A DNA stretch of 38,770 bases from Anaerolineaceae bacterium (lineage in GTDB: Bacteria > Bacillota > Clostridia > Lachnospirales > Lachnospiraceae), in assembly GCA_004294845.1 (NCBI GenBank), contig SHOH01000009.1, forward strand, positions 1 through 38,770, in the 5' to 3' direction. The position numbers and the translations under genes are program-made. Below are positions 16,247-25,036 of the stretch, piece after piece. The notes under the pieces were generated by a model. That model made no database searches. It was not told where the DNA came from and saw nothing but the letters and a program-made list of their open reading frames with translations. The number at the start of each line of letters is the position of its first letter. The first letter of the stretch is position 1.

Positions 16247-17206
16247 ATGAAGAAGATTCTCTATAAGCTGGTGGCTGTAATTATAGTTGTGTTACTGCTG
16301 CCATTTATTCTTACGCTTATATTCTCAAATAAAAAAACCCATTATTCATTAGAAACAATGGATTTTCATGTATATTATGAAAAAAGTGGTGTTAAGCAGA
16401 AGCTAGATTTTGACAGTTATCTGATAGGTGTTATAGCAGCTAATATGCCAGCCGGCTATCATATTGAAGCCCTAAAAGCTCAAGCTGTCATTTCCCGTAC
16501 ATATGCCCTCTATAACATATCCCTGCTGTCAGAGGAGAATCCGACCAAGAAAGAATTCACCACCTCTGAGCTGGGATTGTCCTATATAGGCCTTGATGAA
16601 ATGGAGCAATACTGGGGAAGTGATAATTATGTAAATCATTTTACCAAGCTTGAAAACTGCGTCTACGGAACCAAGGATGAGGTTCTGATATATGAGGATG
16701 ATTTGATCCTTCCTGTGTTTTTCGGTACGGGAACCGGACATACCAGAAACGCAAAGGAAGCCTGGGGTGTAGATATACCTTATCTTATAAGTGTATCGAG
16801 TAAGCAGGATGTTACGTCCATCCACTATTTGAGAATCACTGAATATAATCCAAGCATATTGATTGGATTATTAAAGCAGGTGTACCCTTCTATAAATGTT
16901 ACCGAAGAGTCTTTCTTTAATGATATATCAGTAACAGAAAGAGACAGTGCAGGCTATGTTATTAAGGTTAATATTAATGATATGTCTATATCGGGAGAGG
17001 AATTTGCAATGATTCTCGGGCTAAATTCCAACCATTTTTATATCGAGGATTATGAAGGTAAGGCGCGAATCATATGTACCGGTGTCGGTCACGGAGTCGG
17101 TCTTAGTCAATATGGTGCGGGTGCCATGGCCGAGGATGGCTATTCTTATAAGGAGATATTAACCCATTATTATACCGGCGTTCAGCTTACTAAACTTGAT
17201 AATTAG
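16247..17206 (+). CDS. spoIID: Stage II sporulation protein D (lytic transglycosylase)
   Basis: A 319-residue protein with one N-terminal membrane anchor (VAVIIVVLLLPFILTLIF) and an extracytoplasmic SpoIID domain. The start is ATG 16247, since AGGG then lies 7 nt upstream; the track used a GTG two codons earlier. The segment 'IEALKAQAVISRTYA' carries the conserved glutamate (about residue 74) that is catalytic in characterised SpoIID enzymes, and the C-terminus has 'GVGHGVGLSQYGA' and 'ILTHYYTGV'. SpoIID cleaves glycan strands denuded of peptides by SpoIIP during engulfment. Length is close to the Bacillus protein. It stands alone, and its stop is only 2 nt from the stop of the convergent transglutaminase gene. 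Confidence 0.92.
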   Translation: MKKILYKLVAVIIVVLLLPFILTLIFSNKKTHYSLETMDFHVYYEKSGVKQKLDFDSYLIGVIAANMPAGYHIEALKAQAVISRTYALYNISLLSEENPTKKEFTTSELGLSYIGLDEMEQYWGSDNYVNHFTKLENCVYGTKDEVLIYEDDLILPVFFGTGTGHTRNAKEAWGVDIPYLISVSSKQDVTSIHYLRITEYNPSILIGLLKQVYPSINVTEESFFNDISVTERDSAGYVIKVNINDMSISGEEFAMILGLNSNHFYIEDYEGKARIICTGVGHGVGLSQYGAGAMAEDGYSYKEILTHYYTGVQLTKLDN

Positions 17207-17208
17207 CA

Positions 17209-19602
17209 CTATGCTTGTATTTTAACAAGAAATAAAAACTCCTCCATATGAAGCTTAAGCACTTTAGTTTCTTTTTCATGCTTCTCCTTTAACCCTTTAT
17301 AGAATGTATTCACCTTCTCAAATTGCTTATCACTTATAGCTATCTCACCATAACGATATGCCATGAAGATATCAACAACATGTCTAAATGTTATACCCCA
17401 GTGCTGATATCTTTCTTTTGTCCGGTCGGAAAGCATAATTAATGTTTCGTTTGCTTCCAGGACAAAGCCTTCATATTTTAATAAAGTCAGTATTCGCAGG
17501 AATAAGAGATACATCTTCATACTATTATCCGACTCATCAAATTCCTTACCATATCTACGTCTTAATACAATATAATAGGATATCAATATTACCATTATAA
17601 CAAATATCATAATAACAAAAACCAACATCCATATTAAGACTCCGCCTTTTTTATCCTGACTATCATCTAAAATATTCTCATCTATTGTCTCTTCCATGGG
17701 TGGTATTACTTCCTCAATGTTATAGAACTGACTATTCTCAACTTCCTCATAACTTCTTAAGGGAGCCCACTCTGTATAACGCTGCTCATGAAATGGTGGT
17801 GTAGCTTCAAAGGGAATCCATCCTACTCCGTCAAAATAAGCTTCAGTCCAGGCATGAGCATTACTGTTTCTGACCAGATATCCTGTATCATCCTTGTCAC
17901 CATAATTAACCACATAGCCTTCAACATAGCGTGTAGGGATTCCTACACTACGCCCAAGCACAGCCATAGCTGTTGCATAGGAGGTACAATATCCCTTCTT
18001 ATTATCAAACAAAAAATAGTCAACAAAATCAACATCCTCCGGTATTCTGCCCGGCGAATAGCTATACTCAAATCCAAGTAAGTACCCTTCTATAGCCTTT
18101 AATTTATCATACTTGCTGTCTTTATCCTTGGTTAATTCATAAGCGAGATCAATAACTCGCTTAGGTAAGTCTATTGGAAGCTGTGTATAGCTCTTATATA
18201 TTATATCTGCTCGTTCTTTATAAATCCCATTAAAATCCTCTCTTCTTAAATAGAAATTCTCCTTATCTTTTATTAAGTACTTACTTTCAATCAAATTAAT
18301 TGTATCAAGATCAATCGCTCTGCTGTCATCATAAGAGAAACCGTCAGATTCTCTTAGGATATCTTGAAACACCTTTTCCTGTAAGTTCATCTCATAGAAA
18401 GACACATTATATGCGGTTTTATCCCCTCTCGCCTTTGGAAATGTAATAGCGGCATACTCATTTTTAATATCATGTGCTGTTCTGTCAAACTTAAAGGACC
18501 TACTCTTTAAAGGATAGAAAAAAGTCTTTGTCTTAATATTTTTATATATTATATTCATTGACTTTACTTCAACTAATCTGTAATTCTCAAGGACCTGCGG
18601 ATCTAATCTTGATAAACCATATAGTAGCTCACCATAATCCATCTGATATTCCTGCTCGCCTTGAAGATAATCCTCTTTACTTTTTTCCCAACTATAGCCT
18701 GTATAAATATCGTTAACAGACCCTGTCAGATATATAGGAGACAGACCCCTTTTGCCGCTAACAATCAGAGCTACCCTATTGTTACTTATCAAATCCTCGT
18801 TATCAAGACTTCCATCACCGGAGTATCCGCTTAATGAAATAGAGAATATGCCCTCTCCTTCTCCGGCAAAGAATTCCCACTCCGTTATAAGCTTATTAAT
18901 CTGATCTCTTATGGTATAATATATGTTCTTAACACCGGTCCATTGTATAGGCTCACTCTTAGAAGGTAGTCCTGCTGCAATAAATGCCAGCAAAAAACAT
19001 ACCGGAAGTAGATATAGCATGCTTTCCTTTTTTTCTTTCTTTCCGGTTTTCTTACCATAAAGCATACCGCTAAGCTCAATAAATATATTAAGGATATAGA
19101 AGATTCCTATTCCGACTGCTACTTTACCCATATGTATGTGTAACACACCCAATACCACAAACATGGTTATAATTACTGCTCCTAGCAGTAATCTAAAAAT
19201 AAGCCTTTTTATAATCATAAAAAAAATAATATTTCCTATTAAGGAAACAATAGCAAGAATCGTATATGCCCAAATTGCCACATACAATTCATCACTACCG
19301 TCATATATTATGACCCAATCTATAAGTTCTCTAGCCCATTTGATTGGATTGGTCCTACTAATTAAAAATATAAGCCCTACCACAGGTAATAGACTGAAAA
19401 GTACAAGATAGCTGACTGTATTTTCTTTGTTTTTTTCAAATATATAAAGCAATACGGCAGGAATAATACCATATAAAAGACAAGCTAATATATTCACCTT
19501 AAGAGCAAAATACTCATTTGTCCACAATATTATTGCCAAGGTTAATATCATACCAAGTAAAGAATAATAGATTTGATATCCTCTTTTACTGTCATGCGAC
19601 AT
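17209..19602 (-). CDS. Membrane transglutaminase-like protein (TgpA type)
   Basis: A 797-residue membrane protein from ATG 19602, where AAAGGAG lies 8 nt upstream; the track's GTG at 19611 is too close to that site. About seven N-terminal helices (residues 10-210) are followed by a large extracytoplasmic part with a transglutaminase-like core: 'KKGYCTSYATAMAVLG' gives the cysteine near 540, 'NAHAWTEAYFDGVGW' the histidine near 587, and 'PFEATP' near 602 has Glu where many relatives have Asp. One more helix ('VLIWMLVFVIMIFVIMVILI') precedes a cytosolic C-terminus resembling DUF4129. It is the last gene of a moxR-DUF58-transglutaminase operon, 24 nt after the DUF58 gene. This conserved trio is linked to envelope protein folding or peptidoglycan-related processing, but the substrate is unknown. 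Confidence 0.85.
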   Translation of the reverse strand: MSHDSKRGYQIYYSLLGMILTLAIILWTNEYFALKVNILACLLYGIIPAVLLYIFEKNKENTVSYLVLFSLLPVVGLIFLISRTNPIKWARELIDWVIIYDGSDELYVAIWAYTILAIVSLIGNIIFFMIIKRLIFRLLLGAVIITMFVVLGVLHIHMGKVAVGIGIFYILNIFIELSGMLYGKKTGKKEKKESMLYLLPVCFLLAFIAAGLPSKSEPIQWTGVKNIYYTIRDQINKLITEWEFFAGEGEGIFSISLSGYSGDGSLDNEDLISNNRVALIVSGKRGLSPIYLTGSVNDIYTGYSWEKSKEDYLQGEQEYQMDYGELLYGLSRLDPQVLENYRLVEVKSMNIIYKNIKTKTFFYPLKSRSFKFDRTAHDIKNEYAAITFPKARGDKTAYNVSFYEMNLQEKVFQDILRESDGFSYDDSRAIDLDTINLIESKYLIKDKENFYLRREDFNGIYKERADIIYKSYTQLPIDLPKRVIDLAYELTKDKDSKYDKLKAIEGYLLGFEYSYSPGRIPEDVDFVDYFLFDNKKGYCTSYATAMAVLGRSVGIPTRYVEGYVVNYGDKDDTGYLVRNSNAHAWTEAYFDGVGWIPFEATPPFHEQRYTEWAPLRSYEEVENSQFYNIEEVIPPMEETIDENILDDSQDKKGGVLIWMLVFVIMIFVIMVILISYYIVLRRRYGKEFDESDNSMKMYLLFLRILTLLKYEGFVLEANETLIMLSDRTKERYQHWGITFRHVVDIFMAYRYGEIAISDKQFEKVNTFYKGLKEKHEKETKVLKLHMEEFLFLVKIQA

Positions 19603-19626
19603 GGGCTTCACTCCTTTACTTTATGG

Positions 19627-20826
19627 TTAAGTAATAGATACTTCACCGATAAGAACATCCTCGATTTCATCCTTAGGCATGATTGGATATATATCTGCTC
19701 CTGCCTTTTTCAAATCTTCAATCAACTTCTTTGTAGTCTCGGAAACGTCATCACTGATAAATAATATACATAGGCGGTTGCCTCCTGCTAATGCTTGAAG
19801 CGAACTAAGATACAAGTCCCTGGTTAGTCTGGTGGTGGCTGTTACATAAAATATACCGTCATCTCCTCTTTGTAATCTTCTTGCAATCAGCTCACCAACT
19901 GATGTGTTTGCATTAAAACTAACATTGACACATGTCTTATAAAAAGCATTAAAATCACTCTTTTTATATATAGGCATTTGTTTTATGCCATCCATGTCAT
20001 AGATGATATGAGAGGGCGTACCCCTAGATACATAATAATTCGATATGGCAAGGACACTCTCAATAATCTTGTCTTCAGCAATAACAACCCTAAGGTCATC
20101 CTCAGTTATTTTTGAAAGATCCATAAAGAGTACTACCTCTGCCTTAGGTTTTTGATGGTATTTTCTGCTTAAGAGCTCATTGGTTTTGGCCGAGGCTTTC
20201 CAATGAATTCTCTTCTTATTATCTCCTGGATTGTATCTTCGAACCTCTGTGTCCAGCTCCTCCTCAACCATATTGCTATATCTGACTGGGTTTTTGGAGT
20301 CTATTAATGACGGAGCAATGCCTAACTGATCTAAGCTTACCACTCTGGGTAATACCAAAACCTTTAGCTTTGAAGTAATCGGGTAGGTAATAGAAAAGAG
20401 ATATAAAAAGTCAGTGACCTGGATGGAATCCACGCCTACAAAATATTCACCGCGATAATTACACCGTAGCTGTGTCTCCATACGCTCCTTATCACTGGGA
20501 AGTAATGAATATTCCATACTTTCTTCGGTTTTTTTGATAGTAGATTTGCCACGGAGAAAATTAACCTTGACATTACGAAATGCAACAAAGTCCTCGTTAG
20601 CTATAACAAAGGAATAATTATTCCAATCCCCCTTAACAACCACATAGTTATCCATGGATTGATATATCTTAAAGCGTACATAAACATAGAGTGTATAGAG
20701 AAAGGATATGATAGGTATGGATATTGCCAGATAAAAAAGAGCATAGGATATATTACCTCCAAAATAAGAGGCAAAAACTCCACTTCCTATTATAAATAGA
20801 ACACATAATAAACGAGTAATTATCAT
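19627..20826 (-). CDS. DUF58 family membrane protein
   Basis: A 399-residue protein with two N-terminal membrane helices (about 5-50) and the DUF58 signature 'RRYNPGDNKKRIHWKASAK' near residue 205. It is followed by a von Willebrand A-like fold in which 'VVLFMDLS' is the first strand with a degenerate metal site. DUF58 proteins are thought to work with MoxR ATPases, comparable to VWA-MoxR pairs that act as chaperones or activators. It lies between the MoxR gene (36 nt gap) and the transglutaminase gene, all on the minus strand. The ribosome site is weak (AAGAG), so translational coupling to the upstream gene is possible. Confidence 0.85.
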   Translation of the reverse strand: MIITRLLCVLFIIGSGVFASYFGGNISYALFYLAISIPIISFLYTLYVYVRFKIYQSMDNYVVVKGDWNNYSFVIANEDFVAFRNVKVNFLRGKSTIKKTEESMEYSLLPSDKERMETQLRCNYRGEYFVGVDSIQVTDFLYLFSITYPITSKLKVLVLPRVVSLDQLGIAPSLIDSKNPVRYSNMVEEELDTEVRRYNPGDNKKRIHWKASAKTNELLSRKYHQKPKAEVVLFMDLSKITEDDLRVVIAEDKIIESVLAISNYYVSRGTPSHIIYDMDGIKQMPIYKKSDFNAFYKTCVNVSFNANTSVGELIARRLQRGDDGIFYVTATTRLTRDLYLSSLQALAGGNRLCILFISDDVSETTKKLIEDLKKAGADIYPIMPKDEIEDVLIGEVSIT

Positions 20827-20862
20827 TATATCAAGCTCTTTTCTATGTATGATTTTATAATA

Positions 20863-21831
20863 TTATTCGTGGTTTTTAAGAGGAGCATTACTTTTATTTA
20901 GAACAGGTACGGGAATTTTTGATATAATATCCTTTAATACCTTTTCTGTCTTGGTCTGAGCAAGTCTTGCTTCAGGTGATAGGATTATACGATGGGCTAT
21001 AACCGGGACAGCAAGCTTAAGGATATCATCCGGGATACAGTATGTCCTTCCTTCAAGATATGCCTTGGCCTGAGCGGCACGAATTAAAGCAAGAGTGGCT
21101 CTGGGACTTGCTCCCAATGATATATTGCCATCCTTTCTTGTCTCATGAATAAATTTAGTTATATAGCCGATTAAATCCTGATTAACCTTAATCTCAGTAA
21201 CTTGGTCTTGCATCTTTATAATTGTATCAGCATCAACCACCGCTTCCAATTTGCTTGCAAATTCCTTCTGAAGAAATTTGTCTGCCATTATCTGCTCATC
21301 GGAGGATGAAGGATAGCCTATGGATATTTTTATCATAAAGCGATCAAGCTGGGCCTCCGGAAGATTATAGGTTCCAAGATAATCCACAGGGTTTTGGGTT
21401 GCTATAACCATAAAAGGCTTTGGCAAGGGATACGTAATACTATCTACTGTGACTTGCTTTTCTTCCATGGCTTCCAAAAGACTGGCCTGGGTCTTAGGTG
21501 AAGTACGATTTATCTCATCTGCCAGTACAATATTTGTCATAATGGCACCCTTGGCATATTCAAAAGTCCCTGACTGCATGTTATAGATAGATAAGCCGGT
21601 CACATCACTAGGTAGTGTATCAGGAGTAAACTGAATTCGTGTAAATCCACAGTCTATAGTTTGAGCAAGGGCTTTTGCAAGAGTGGTCTTGCCAACACCG
21701 GGCACATCCTCTAAAAGAAGATGTCCTCCTGCAAGCAGGGTAATGAGTGTATATTCAACTGCCTCTCGCTTTCCGACAATTAAATGCTCTATGCTATTTA
21801 TCATCTTTGAGATCTTATTCTGATACTCCAT
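20863..21831 (-). CDS. MoxR family AAA+ ATPase
   Basis: A 322-residue cytosolic AAA+ (AAA_3) ATPase. Walker A is EDVPGVGKTT at about 41-50. The MoxR-specific 'FTRIQFTPDTLPSDVTG' follows, then Walker B with 'LADEINRTSPKTQASLLEAM', and sensor 1 around 'MVIATQNPVDYLGTYNLPEAQLDRF'. The C-terminal lid contains 'GASPRATLALIRAAQA'. Length and motifs match the family closely and nothing appears broken. GGGGAGG lies 7 nt before the ATG. It leads an operon with DUF58 and transglutaminase genes. MoxR proteins act as chaperone-like remodelers, here probably of the DUF58 partner at the membrane. Confidence 0.93.
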   Translation of the reverse strand: MEYQNKISKMINSIEHLIVGKREAVEYTLITLLAGGHLLLEDVPGVGKTTLAKALAQTIDCGFTRIQFTPDTLPSDVTGLSIYNMQSGTFEYAKGAIMTNIVLADEINRTSPKTQASLLEAMEEKQVTVDSITYPLPKPFMVIATQNPVDYLGTYNLPEAQLDRFMIKISIGYPSSSDEQIMADKFLQKEFASKLEAVVDADTIIKMQDQVTEIKVNQDLIGYITKFIHETRKDGNISLGASPRATLALIRAAQAKAYLEGRTYCIPDDILKLAVPVIAHRIILSPEARLAQTKTEKVLKDIISKIPVPVLNKSNAPLKNHE

Positions 21832-21873
21832 TAATCATCCTCCCCTTTTGAGTGATTTTATCTCTTTTGTTTC

Positions 21874-21902
21874 ATTATAATTTATCACCTAACATCTATC
21901 AA
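21874..21902 (-). promoter_or_regulatory. SigA promoter of the moxR operon
   Basis: On the minus strand TTGATA (21897-21902), exactly 17 nt, and TATAAT (21874-21879), about 40 nt before the moxR ATG. It is one of the best promoter matches in the window and suggests housekeeping expression. Confidence 0.75.
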
Positions 21903-21963
21903 GGAAATAATTGCATTATTTATCCCAGTAATTACATAATTATTCACTTAATATGAACCATTA

Positions 21964-23130
21964 TCAGATTAATCCAGACCACATAACTGCCGCGGCGTTG
22001 TATAAAGGTTCCGGACACCACACATCGCCAATAAAGGGAATAAACCATGCTGCTACTAGTTTTTCTACGGGGTCTATAATTAAGCAGCACCCTCCGGCTC
22101 CCTCATGAAAATATGTACCCTTGGAATAAAGACTGGCATCATTACAGCGCATATCCGGTCCAAGGCCATATGCCCTATATACTCCTCCTGCCTTCCAACA
22201 ATAATCCTTAATCTCAGGACCGGTATAAAGTGTTGACATCTTCTCGATGGTTTTTCTTCCAATGATACGGTTGCCTTCGATATATCCTCCCTGTACAAGC
22301 ATTGTTCCAAACCTACACAGATCCTTTGCTGTTGAAAACATTCCACCTCCGGTGCTAGGTATCTGCCCCCATACCGAACCTTCATCCTCTCTCTTGTATG
22401 TTCCCTCTAAAAACTCTTTCACGAATTTCTCTCTGCGTTCAGAAGGTATGTTAAGTCTTTCAACAATTTCCTTTTTCTCAATATCAAACCCGGTATCTTT
22501 CATACCGCAAGGACTTACTATATAATCTATTATGTAATTCTCTGCACGGATACCGCTTACCCTAGTAATAATCTCTCCTAAGATTGCAAATCCAAAGCTG
22601 CAATATGCCCACTCTTCTCCTGGCTCCTTTTTTAACCCGCTTTGTAAGGCCGCTGCAATCCAAGTCTTAGATCTATCCTTGTCAATTAACTCCCAAGGTG
22701 ATAAAAAGTACTTGTTCTCAAAGCAGCCCGGATCAGGTTGCAGTCCTGATGTATGGGTTAACAGATGCGCTATAGTAATTTCATTAAAAGGAGGCGTATT
22801 AAATTCCTCGATTATCTCTCCCACCTTCTGGTTCACCCGTAGCTTGCCATTCTCCACCAACTGCCAGATAGCTACAGCAGTGAACAATTTAGTTATTGAA
22901 GCAATTCGCTGTATTGTATCGGGAAGCAATTCTCTTGTGTCATCCTCCTGATATGACAGCTTTCCTATTGCTGCGTCTACAAATGTTCTTCCGTCCCTTG
23001 CCATACAATAATTTGCAGATAGAATCTTTTTCTTTTCAATTAAGTCCTGAAAATGCTTATTTACAGCCTCAATTCTTAATGGATCATAACCCACTTCCTC
23101 AGGTGTATACTTTGTCTGATAATAAACCAT
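21964..23130 (-). CDS. Serine hydrolase, class C beta-lactamase family
   Basis: A 388-residue protein of the beta-lactamase/esterase (EstB, PBP-like) family. The nucleophile motif SxxK is 'SITK' at 78-81, the second motif is Y-C-S near residue 173 in 'EWAYCSFGFAILGEII', and 'HEGAGG' near the C-terminus stands where KTG lies in penicillin-binding enzymes. No signal peptide is visible, so it is likely cytosolic, which argues for an esterase or peptidase rather than antibiotic resistance. AAGGGGG precedes the ATG. It has its own promoter and lies about 130 nt before the moxR operon. Substrate unknown. Confidence 0.85.
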   Translation of the reverse strand: MVYYQTKYTPEEVGYDPLRIEAVNKHFQDLIEKKKILSANYCMARDGRTFVDAAIGKLSYQEDDTRELLPDTIQRIASITKLFTAVAIWQLVENGKLRVNQKVGEIIEEFNTPPFNEITIAHLLTHTSGLQPDPGCFENKYFLSPWELIDKDRSKTWIAAALQSGLKKEPGEEWAYCSFGFAILGEIITRVSGIRAENYIIDYIVSPCGMKDTGFDIEKKEIVERLNIPSERREKFVKEFLEGTYKREDEGSVWGQIPSTGGGMFSTAKDLCRFGTMLVQGGYIEGNRIIGRKTIEKMSTLYTGPEIKDYCWKAGGVYRAYGLGPDMRCNDASLYSKGTYFHEGAGGCCLIIDPVEKLVAAWFIPFIGDVWCPEPLYNAAAVMWSGLI

Positions 23131-23263
23131 ATTCTCTAACCCCCTTTATGATTATCTGCTGTATACAGCAGATTGCCAAAATAATAACCCACATATCCCC
23201 AAATGTAAATAAAATAAAACCATGATATGTCTTCTTTAGGTTAATTATTCCACATCAAGGCAT

Positions 23264-23303
23264 ATTATACCATGTTTTTCTATTTAAAGCAAACATTTGT
23301 TTG
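23264..23303 (-). promoter_or_regulatory. Promoter with overlapping palindrome for the serine hydrolase
   Basis: On the minus strand TTGCTT (23287-23292), 17 nt, and TATAAT (23264-23269) preceded by TGG. A perfect 14-bp palindrome, CAAACATTTGTTTG, at 23290-23303 overlaps the -35. Its size and place fit an operator of a TetR- or MarR-like repressor, but no such regulator is encoded nearby. Confidence 0.55.
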
Positions 23304-23318
23304 TACTATAAAATGTAT

Positions 23319-23347
23319 TTGCATAAAACATATTTGTGAGCTAAAAT
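23319..23347 (+). promoter_or_regulatory. Promoter of the TSCPD-murG operon
   Basis: TTGCAT (23319-23324), 17 nt, and TAAAAT (23342-23347) on the plus strand. It would give a leader of about 160 nt holding the two hairpins described next. It is divergent from the serine hydrolase promoter about 50 nt away. The gene-free stretch 23131-23516 is thus filled by two promoters and a structured leader. Confidence 0.5.
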
Positions 23348-23368
23348 GTACACGAATAAGCAGATTAG

Positions 23369-23437
23369 TCCAAGATAAATATTATGCTTTATGTGACACG
23401 TCTTATGTGTCATAAAAAAGCATAATGTTTATCTTGG
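23369..23437 (+). ncRNA. Long near-perfect hairpin in the TSCPD-murG leader
   Basis: TCCAAGATAAATATTATGCT starting at 23369 pairs with 23416-23437 with one T-C difference, and the stem continues inward through GACAC/GTGTC to a loop of about 7 nt, making roughly 28 pairs in 69 nt. No T-run follows, so it is not an intrinsic terminator. It could be an RNase III-type processing or stability element, a protein-binding leader structure, or a small palindromic mobile repeat. Assignment as RNA is inferred from its place after the promoter. Confidence 0.45.
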
Positions 23438-23456
23438 ATAAGTGTAACGTGAACGA

Positions 23457-23473
23457 CAATGTCGTAGACATTG
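23457..23473 (+). promoter_or_regulatory. Second leader hairpin
   Basis: CAATGTC-GTA-GACATTG is a perfect 7-bp stem with a 3-nt loop, 44 nt before the TSCPD start codon and 20 nt after the long hairpin. It is not followed by T's. It may be part of one folded leader. Confidence 0.4.
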
Positions 23474-23516
23474 GAGCGAATCTGCCTGATATACATAAAA
23501 GAAAGGACATAAACTC

Positions 23517-23768
23517 ATGATATACAAGACATCTGGTGTATGTAGCACTGAAATTGAACTTGACATAGAGGATGAAAGCGAAATCATAAAATCAGTTAGA
23601 TTTAAGAACGGCTGTGCAGGAAATGCCATGGGTCTATCCCGCCTGTTAGTTGGAATGAAGGTTGATGATGTCATCAAAAGGCTTGAGGGAACTACCTGCG
23701 GGAGGAAATCCACATCATGCCCTGACCAGCTATCAAAAGCCTTAATGAAATGGAGGTCTTCAAAATGA
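23517..23768 (+). CDS. TSCPD domain protein (TIGR03905 type)
   Basis: An 83-residue cytosolic protein with the signature '[18 protein letters not shown]' at its end and cysteines at about 9, 39 and 61, plus the TSCPD cysteine near 68, resembling the small four- or five-cysteine TSCPD family. The TSCPD domain also occurs at the C-terminus of some ribonucleotide reductases and is thought to bind metal; no function is established for the small stand-alone form. AAAGGAC lies upstream of the ATG. Its stop overlaps the murG start (ATGA), and the murG ribosome site GGAGGT lies inside its last codons, so translation of the two is probably coupled. Confidence 0.85.
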   Translation: MIYKTSGVCSTEIELDIEDESEIIKSVRFKNGCAGNAMGLSRLLVGMKVDDVIKRLEGTTCGRKSTSCPDQLSKALMKWRSSK

Positions 23769-24829
23769 AGCGTATCGTTTTAACTGGTGGTGGTACCGCG
23801 GGTCATGTGACCCCTTTAATAGCATTACTGCCGGCCCTTACGAAAGATAATTATGACATCCATTATATCGGGTCATATGAGGGAATTGAACGTAAGCTGA
23901 TTGAAGAATATCGTATTCCTTATTACGGTATATCCTCAGGTAAATTTAGAAGATATCTTGATCCAAAGAATTTTTCAGATCCTTTTAGAGTTATTAAAGG
24001 GTATTATGAAGCACGCAAGATTTTGAATAAACTTAAACCGGATATACTTTTCTCAAAGGGTGGATTCGTATCTGTCCCTGTTGTTCTTGCTGCCAAAAAA
24101 TGCCGAATTCCCGTTATCATCCACGAATCAGATATGACTCCCGGTCTTGCCAATAAGATAGCTATACCTGCTGCAAAAAAGGTATGTGCTAATTTCCCCG
24201 AGACTATGACGCACCTTCCTCCTGAGAAGGCTGTGCTTACGGGTACTCCCATACGAAAGGAGCTTTTCTCAGGCAACAAGATTAGTGGACTTGATTTTTG
24301 TGGTTTTACAGCCAATAAGCCTGTTCTTATGATAATAGGGGGGAGTACGGGCTCTAAAACTATAAATGATGTTGTCAGGGGTATGCTTCCGACTCTGTTA
24401 CGGGATTTTCAGATTATTCATCTTTGTGGAAAAGGAAATATAGATTCAAAACTTACAGACACAAAGGGATATGTACAATTTGAATATATTAATGAAGAAT
24501 TAAGCGATTTATTTGCAGCAACCGACCTAGTAATATCAAGAGCCGGGGCAAATGCAATCTGTGAAATACTTGCTCTTAGAATCCCTAACATTTTAATCCC
24601 TCTTGGATTAAATGCAAGCCGTGGTGATCAAATCCTCAATGCTGAATCCTTTGAGAATCAAGGCTATTCCTACTTGCTAAAAGAAGAAGACCTTAGCGTC
24701 AGCAGCCTTTTAGAAGCAATAGATACTGTTATGGAAAACAGACAGAAATTCATTGAAGCCATGAATAAGAGTGAGCTAAACAATGCTATAGAAACTATAA
24801 TGAATTTAATTAAGAAAACAGAATTATAA
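23765..24829 (+). CDS. murG: MurG, lipid II synthase (GlcNAc transferase)
   Basis: A 354-residue GT28 glycosyltransferase. The start is ATG 23765 with GGAGGT 7 nt before; the track's ATG at 23750 has none. Motifs include the N-terminal glycine-rich loop '[12 protein letters not shown]' for the lipid substrate, '[11 protein letters not shown]' and '[12 protein letters not shown]', then in the C-terminal half '[12 protein letters not shown]' and '[12 protein letters not shown]', which bind UDP-GlcNAc. MurG adds GlcNAc to lipid I at the inner face of the membrane to make lipid II. It is not in a dcw cluster here but follows the TSCPD gene by a 4-nt overlap, so a second murG elsewhere in the genome is possible. 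Confidence 0.93.
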   Translation: MKRIVLTGGGTAGHVTPLIALLPALTKDNYDIHYIGSYEGIERKLIEEYRIPYYGISSGKFRRYLDPKNFSDPFRVIKGYYEARKILNKLKPDILFSKGGFVSVPVVLAAKKCRIPVIIHESDMTPGLANKIAIPAAKKVCANFPETMTHLPPEKAVLTGTPIRKELFSGNKISGLDFCGFTANKPVLMIIGGSTGSKTINDVVRGMLPTLLRDFQIIHLCGKGNIDSKLTDTKGYVQFEYINEELSDLFAATDLVISRAGANAICEILALRIPNILIPLGLNASRGDQILNAESFENQGYSYLLKEEDLSVSSLLEAIDTVMENRQKFIEAMNKSELNNAIETIMNLIKKTEL

Positions 24830-24900
24830 TAAAAAATTTTCCATAATAAGCTAAAGCAAGACACAAATCAGAATAATTAACGCTTCGTTTTCAATGTATA

Positions 24901-24948
24901 AGAGCTTCTAATATCCGATTATTTTATGTTAACGGATAAAGAAGCTCT
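24901..24948. terminator. Hairpin between convergent murG and HIT genes
   Basis: AGAGCTTCT (24901-24909) pairs with 24940-24948, and inside it TATCCG pairs with CGGATA (24933-24938), giving a two-part stem. It lies about 70 nt after murG and about 90 nt after the HIT gene on the other strand. T-runs are weak on both sides, so it may be a bidirectional terminator of modest strength. Confidence 0.5.
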
Positions 24949-25036
24949 ATTACATTTCAATAGGCGTATTCGTTTCTCTGATTTTTGCAGATTGCTTGAT
25001 TTATATATAATAGGACTTTTGACTGTTTATCTGCAT

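Noticed and set aside
21964-23130. Antibiotic-resistance beta-lactamase
   Set aside because: No signal peptide is visible and the third motif is HEGAGG rather than KTG, so an esterase or peptidase role is more likely.
23369-23437. Intrinsic terminator
   Set aside because: The stem is not followed by a T-run on either strand and no gene ends immediately before it.
23354-23516. A known riboswitch or T-box leader
   Set aside because: No conserved T-box sequence or recognised riboswitch core was seen; the structure is mainly one simple hairpin.
23517-23768. Fragment of a ribonucleotide reductase
   Set aside because: The small TSCPD protein is complete, with its own ribosome site and a typical length; no reductase sequence is nearby.
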